Part shown: piece by piece, positions 13,903-16,580 of the stretch
Layout of the letters: every line of letters starts with the position of its first letter
Numbering within the stretch: position 1 is the first letter of the stretch
Position numbers and translations under genes: made by a program
The notes under the pieces: generated by a model
The model's database searches: none
What the model was told of the DNA's origin: nothing
The model's input: the letters and a program-made list of their open reading frames with translations, nothing else
Assembly (NCBI GenBank): GCA_036745245.1
Contig: DAIOGN010000079.1
Location: 1 to 16,580 of the forward strand
From: DAIOGN01 sp036745245
GTDB lineage: Bacteria > Zixibacteria > MSB-5A5 > JAUVRN01
DNA: 16,580 nucleotides
Reading direction: 5' to 3'

Positions 13903-15267
13903 ATGAACACCGTCACTCCAACCCTGCATCGCGACTGGACGCAGGGTCCCATTCTGCGCAACGTCTTCGAGCTAGCGTGGCCGTCGGTGCTCTCCATGAC
14001 GCTCATGACGGCGTTCGCCATCATCAATGCCTTCTTCCTGGGGCGGCTGGGGACCGTCCCGCTCGCGGCGGCCATCTCTGCCATCTTCGTGGTGTGGATG
14101 ACTCAGTCGGTGGTGCAGATCGTCACCTCAGGCGCCACGGCCGTGGTCGCGCGCTCGGTGGGCGAGGGCGAATACGTTCGTGCCGCGGAGGCCGCGCGTC
14201 AGGCGTTGTGGTGGGGTCTGGGACTGGCCGCGCTGCTGACGGCGGCAGGGCACTTCGCCACGCCCCTGGCCTTCGACATCATGGGCACCGACCCCGACGT
14301 CACACGCGAAGGCACGATCTATCTGCGCATCATGTTCTACGGCTCGGTGTTCCTCGTGATCAAGGAGACGCTGGGTGCGGTCTTTCAGGCCACCGGCGAT
14401 ACGCGCACGACGCTCTACGTGAATCTACTGGCCATCGGGCTCAACATCATCCTGGATCCGATCCTGATCTTCGGCCTGTTCGGCTTTCCGCGGCTGGAGA
14501 CTGCGGGTGCGGCGCTGGGCACGATCACGGCCTATGCGGTCGCCTCACTCGTGTACGTGGTGCGCGTGAAACAGGGGCGGCTGCGACTTCCGTTGCGACT
14601 GTCCAGGCCAAAGCAGTTCGACGTGGACCTGGCCTGGCGCATGTTCAAGATCGGTTTTCCACTGTCGTTCGCCGACATCATCTTCTGCACGGTGTACATC
14701 TTTCTCAACCAGGTGGTGGCAGGCTACGGAGCGTTTGCGATCGCCGCTCTCGGGATTGGCAACCGCATGGAGTCGGTGAATTACATGGTCTCTCACGGAT
14801 TCGGTATCGCCGCCGCCACGCTGGTGGGGCAGAATCTGGGGGCGGGGAAGCCCGATCGGGCCGAGAAGTCGGCGTGGTACACCACCCTCGTGGTGATGGG
14901 CTTCACGGGCGTGGTGGGAATCCTGGTAGTGATCTTCCGTTCCGAGTTGGCGTCGGTGTTCCTCACCGACCCACAGGCCCGGGTCGCGCTCGATTCGTAC
15001 CTGATCCTGCTCGGGTCCACGCAGATTTTCATGGGCGCTGAGATCGTGCTGTATTTCGCCTTCACGGGCGCCGGATACACGCTCTGGCCGTCGCTCATCT
15101 CCATTCCCGGCGCCATCCTGCGCATCCCCATCGCGTACGTGATCGGGCAGGTGCTCGGGTTTGGCCTGGTGGGCGTGTGGTGGGCGATCACGATCACCAT
15201 GGTGCTCAAGGGGGTCGCGCTGTGCGGCATGTTTCGCCTCAACCGCTGGAAGCACCAGACGGTGTGA
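13903..15267 (+). CDS. MATE family efflux transporter
   Basis: A 454-residue inner-membrane protein with about 12 predicted helices and the two-fold MatE repeat. LRNVFELAWPSVLSMTLM (18-35), a DATxA-like start with NAFFLGRLGTVPLAAA (42-57), GATAVVARSVGEGE (77-90) and VFQATGDTRTTLYVN (162-176) form the first half. VNYMVSHGFGIAAATLVGQNLGAGKPDRAE (about 293-322) is the matching helix and loop in the second half. Family members export cationic drugs, metabolites or lipids by H+ or Na+ antiport; no substrate can be read here. It follows aroQ by 40 bases on the same strand, with a GC-rich inverted repeat between. A role in exporting aromatic compounds is possible but only guessed from position. No strong Shine-Dalgarno is seen at the ATG. 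Confidence 0.92.
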   Translation: MNTVTPTLHRDWTQGPILRNVFELAWPSVLSMTLMTAFAIINAFFLGRLGTVPLAAAISAIFVVWMTQSVVQIVTSGATAVVARSVGEGEYVRAAEAARQALWWGLGLAALLTAAGHFATPLAFDIMGTDPDVTREGTIYLRIMFYGSVFLVIKETLGAVFQATGDTRTTLYVNLLAIGLNIILDPILIFGLFGFPRLETAGAALGTITAYAVASLVYVVRVKQGRLRLPLRLSRPKQFDVDLAWRMFKIGFPLSFADIIFCTVYIFLNQVVAGYGAFAIAALGIGNRMESVNYMVSHGFGIAAATLVGQNLGAGKPDRAEKSAWYTTLVVMGFTGVVGILVVIFRSELASVFLTDPQARVALDSYLILLGSTQIFMGAEIVLYFAFTGAGYTLWPSLISIPGAILRIPIAYVIGQVLGFGLVGVWWAITITMVLKGVALCGMFRLNRWKHQTV

Positions 15268-15283
15268 ATTGCGCCGGGCCGGC

Positions 15284-15312
15284 TTGACGCCGCCCTGTAT
15301 GAGCCCTACCAT
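15284..15312 (+). promoter_or_regulatory. Sigma70-type promoter candidate
   Basis: TTGACG (15284-15289) and TACCAT (15307-15312) are separated by an ideal 17 bases. Transcription would begin near 15319, leaving a leader of about 28 bases before the ATG at 15347. This placement argues against the two in-frame upstream ATGs at 15311 and 15320. Confidence 0.55.
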
Positions 15313-15346
15313 GAACGGTATGAATGCGAATCAAAGGGGATGGTGG

Positions 15347-16580
15347 ATGAAATACGCGAGAGCGTTCGGCCAGATGTTCGTCCTGAGTTTAGTGTGTGTT
15401 TGTGGCAAAGCCGCCGTGGCTCAGGATTCCACCGTGACGCCGGATTCCGCCATGGCACAGGTAGCCGCCGCGGCGAACGTGGCGAACGCGGCCAACGAGT
15501 GGCCGCGCCAGATGGACTCGGCCGGTTGGACCGTGGTGATGTACCAGCCCCAGGTGGAGTCGTTCAAAATGCCGGACATGGACGCACGAGCCGCAGTCTC
15601 ATTAAAAGGGCCGGAGATGAAGGAGCCGCAGTTCGGCGCGGTCTGGGTCACCTGTACCGTTTCGGCCGACCATGAGAATCGCATGGTGCAGCTCATCGAT
15701 CTGAAGGTCACCGACACGCGCTTTCCCGGCCTCTCCGGCATTCAAGTTGAAAAGCTGATCGCCTTCCTTGAAGCTGAAATTCCCACCTGGAAACTCGATA
15801 TCGAGCTCGATCGCCTCCTGGCCGATCTCGAAACCGCCGAGGTGTCGGGTTCGAAGTCCGACCGGCTCAACAATGACGCACCGGCGGTGTACTTTCGCAC
15901 CGAGCCCACCGTGCTGGTGATCGTGGACGGCAAGCCGATCCTGCGGGAGATCGAAGGCTCCACGTACAAGTACGTGGCCAACACGCCGTATTTCATGATC
16001 GACGACGGCTTCGGCACCTGCTACCTGAAGGGCGGCCAATTCTGGTATTCGGCCGCCAAGGTGGAGGGCGACTGGAAGTCTGTGTCGTCAGTGCCCTCGG
16101 AGGTCACCCAGCTTGCGCAGAAGGCCCAGGCGGCCGCTGCGAGTTCGGCCCCACAGCCTGACTCCGGCGTACCCGTGATCACGTCGCCGCCCAAGGTGAT
16201 CGTAAGCACCCGCCCCGCGGATCTCTTGCTCTCCGACGGCACGCCGGAGTGGGTGGCCCTCGAGGGAACCGGGCTCATGTACATCAAGAACTCCGAGAAC
16301 GACATTCTCAAGGACCTCGAGACCCAGCAAACGTACATCCTTCTCGCAGGGCGGTGGTTCCGTTCGTCCTCGCTGGAGAAGGGTCCCTGGAAGCATGTAC
16401 CGCCCGACCAGGTGCCCTCGGAATTCGCGCGCATCCCCGCCGGATCCGACATGGCCTCCGTGCGTGCGTCGGTGCCTGGCACCGAGGAAGCGCGCGCGGC
16501 GGTGCTGGAGTCTTCGATCCCCGAAACCGCGGCGGTGGACCGTAACAAGACCCTCACGGTGCAGTACGACGGCGAGCCGA
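15347..16580 (+). CDS. Secreted protein with repeated DGxP/IEGT modules, 3' end missing
   Basis: The frame is open to the window edge: 411 residues without a stop. MKYARAFGQMFVLSLVCVCGKAAVAQ is a Sec signal peptide with cleavage after AVA (residue 25). Residues 30-180 form an N-terminal domain that contains ANEWPRQMDSAGWTVVMYQPQ. From about 189 similar modules follow: VDGKPILREIEGSTYKYVANT (from 193) with FWYSAAKVEGDWKSV, then SDGTPEWVALEGTGLMYIKNS (from 296) with WFRSSSLEKGPWKHV, and the opening of a third (VQYDGEP) at the window edge. RIPAGSDMASVRASVPGTEE links two modules. I recall such WF-S-GPW/IPGS-containing proteins in other bacteria, at times labelled carbohydrate-binding, without a known role. 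The start at 15347 is supported by AAGGGG 7-8 bases upstream and by the promoter. It is probably periplasmic or surface-located. Confidence 0.8.
   Translation, partial: MKYARAFGQMFVLSLVCVCGKAAVAQDSTVTPDSAMAQVAAAANVANAANEWPRQMDSAGWTVVMYQPQVESFKMPDMDARAAVSLKGPEMKEPQFGAVWVTCTVSADHENRMVQLIDLKVTDTRFPGLSGIQVEKLIAFLEAEIPTWKLDIELDRLLADLETAEVSGSKSDRLNNDAPAVYFRTEPTVLVIVDGKPILREIEGSTYKYVANTPYFMIDDGFGTCYLKGGQFWYSAAKVEGDWKSVSSVPSEVTQLAQKAQAAAASSAPQPDSGVPVITSPPKVIVSTRPADLLLSDGTPEWVALEGTGLMYIKNSENDILKDLETQQTYILLAGRWFRSSSLEKGPWKHVPPDQVPSEFARIPAGSDMASVRASVPGTEEARAAVLESSIPETAAVDRNKTLTVQYDGEP

Noticed and set aside
13977..15041. A 354-codon open frame inside the MATE gene in another frame
   Set aside because: Dominated by Gly, Arg and His, with no hydrophobic helices; the MATE frame has clear family sequence.
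1..16580. CRISPR arrays, tRNA or rRNA genes, insertion sequences, toxin-antitoxin pairs
   Set aside because: No regularly spaced repeats, no tRNA-like cloverleaf or rRNA sequence, no transposase motif and no paired small toxin-antitoxin genes could be found by reading both strands.

Overview
This window is a piece of a GC-rich bacterial chromosome. One run of ten Ns (5702-5711) shows that it comes from a scaffolded draft or metagenome assembly. A periplasmic lytic transglycosylase, a lipobox-bearing lipoprotein and a Sec-secreted repeat protein suggest a Gram-negative (diderm) host. The phylum cannot be fixed from the sequence alone; the high GC and the attC style would fit an uncultured soil or aquatic lineage.

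Left part (1-5646), all on the minus strand. An MltF-like transglycosylase runs off the left edge at position 1. It is followed at higher coordinates by a lower-GC stretch (about 1343-3486) with four small unrelated genes: DUF2200, a small membrane protein, a GNAT acetyltransferase and a lipoprotein. One convincing integron attC site (2753-2851) lies between two of these genes, and more degenerate attC-like sites lie at 1715-1840 and 3429-3486. No integrase gene is present. I read the stretch as a decaying, integrase-less cassette cluster (a CALIN-type element) placed between two host genes. A 228-base gap with a perfect 11-6-11 inverted repeat separates it from a KimA/YdaO-like APC-superfamily permease (3649-5646), whose leader holds the assembly gap.

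Middle (5776-7292). rlmD, an Fe-S-dependent 23S rRNA m5U methyltransferase, is on the minus strand, divergent from purL.

Right part (7292-15267), all on the plus strand. The order is purL, aroA, aroE, aroK, aroB, aroQ, then a MATE exporter. The first five genes overlap by 4 to 14 bases, which implies translational coupling. The aro genes cover shikimate pathway steps 2 (AroB), 3 (AroQ), 4 (AroE), 5 (AroK) and 6 (AroA). DAHP synthase (step 1) and chorismate synthase (step 7) are not here. AroA carries the sequence motifs of class II EPSP synthases.

Right edge (15284-16580). A good sigma70-type promoter precedes a secreted protein with repeated 'DGxPxxxxIEGT' modules, which is cut off by the window end.
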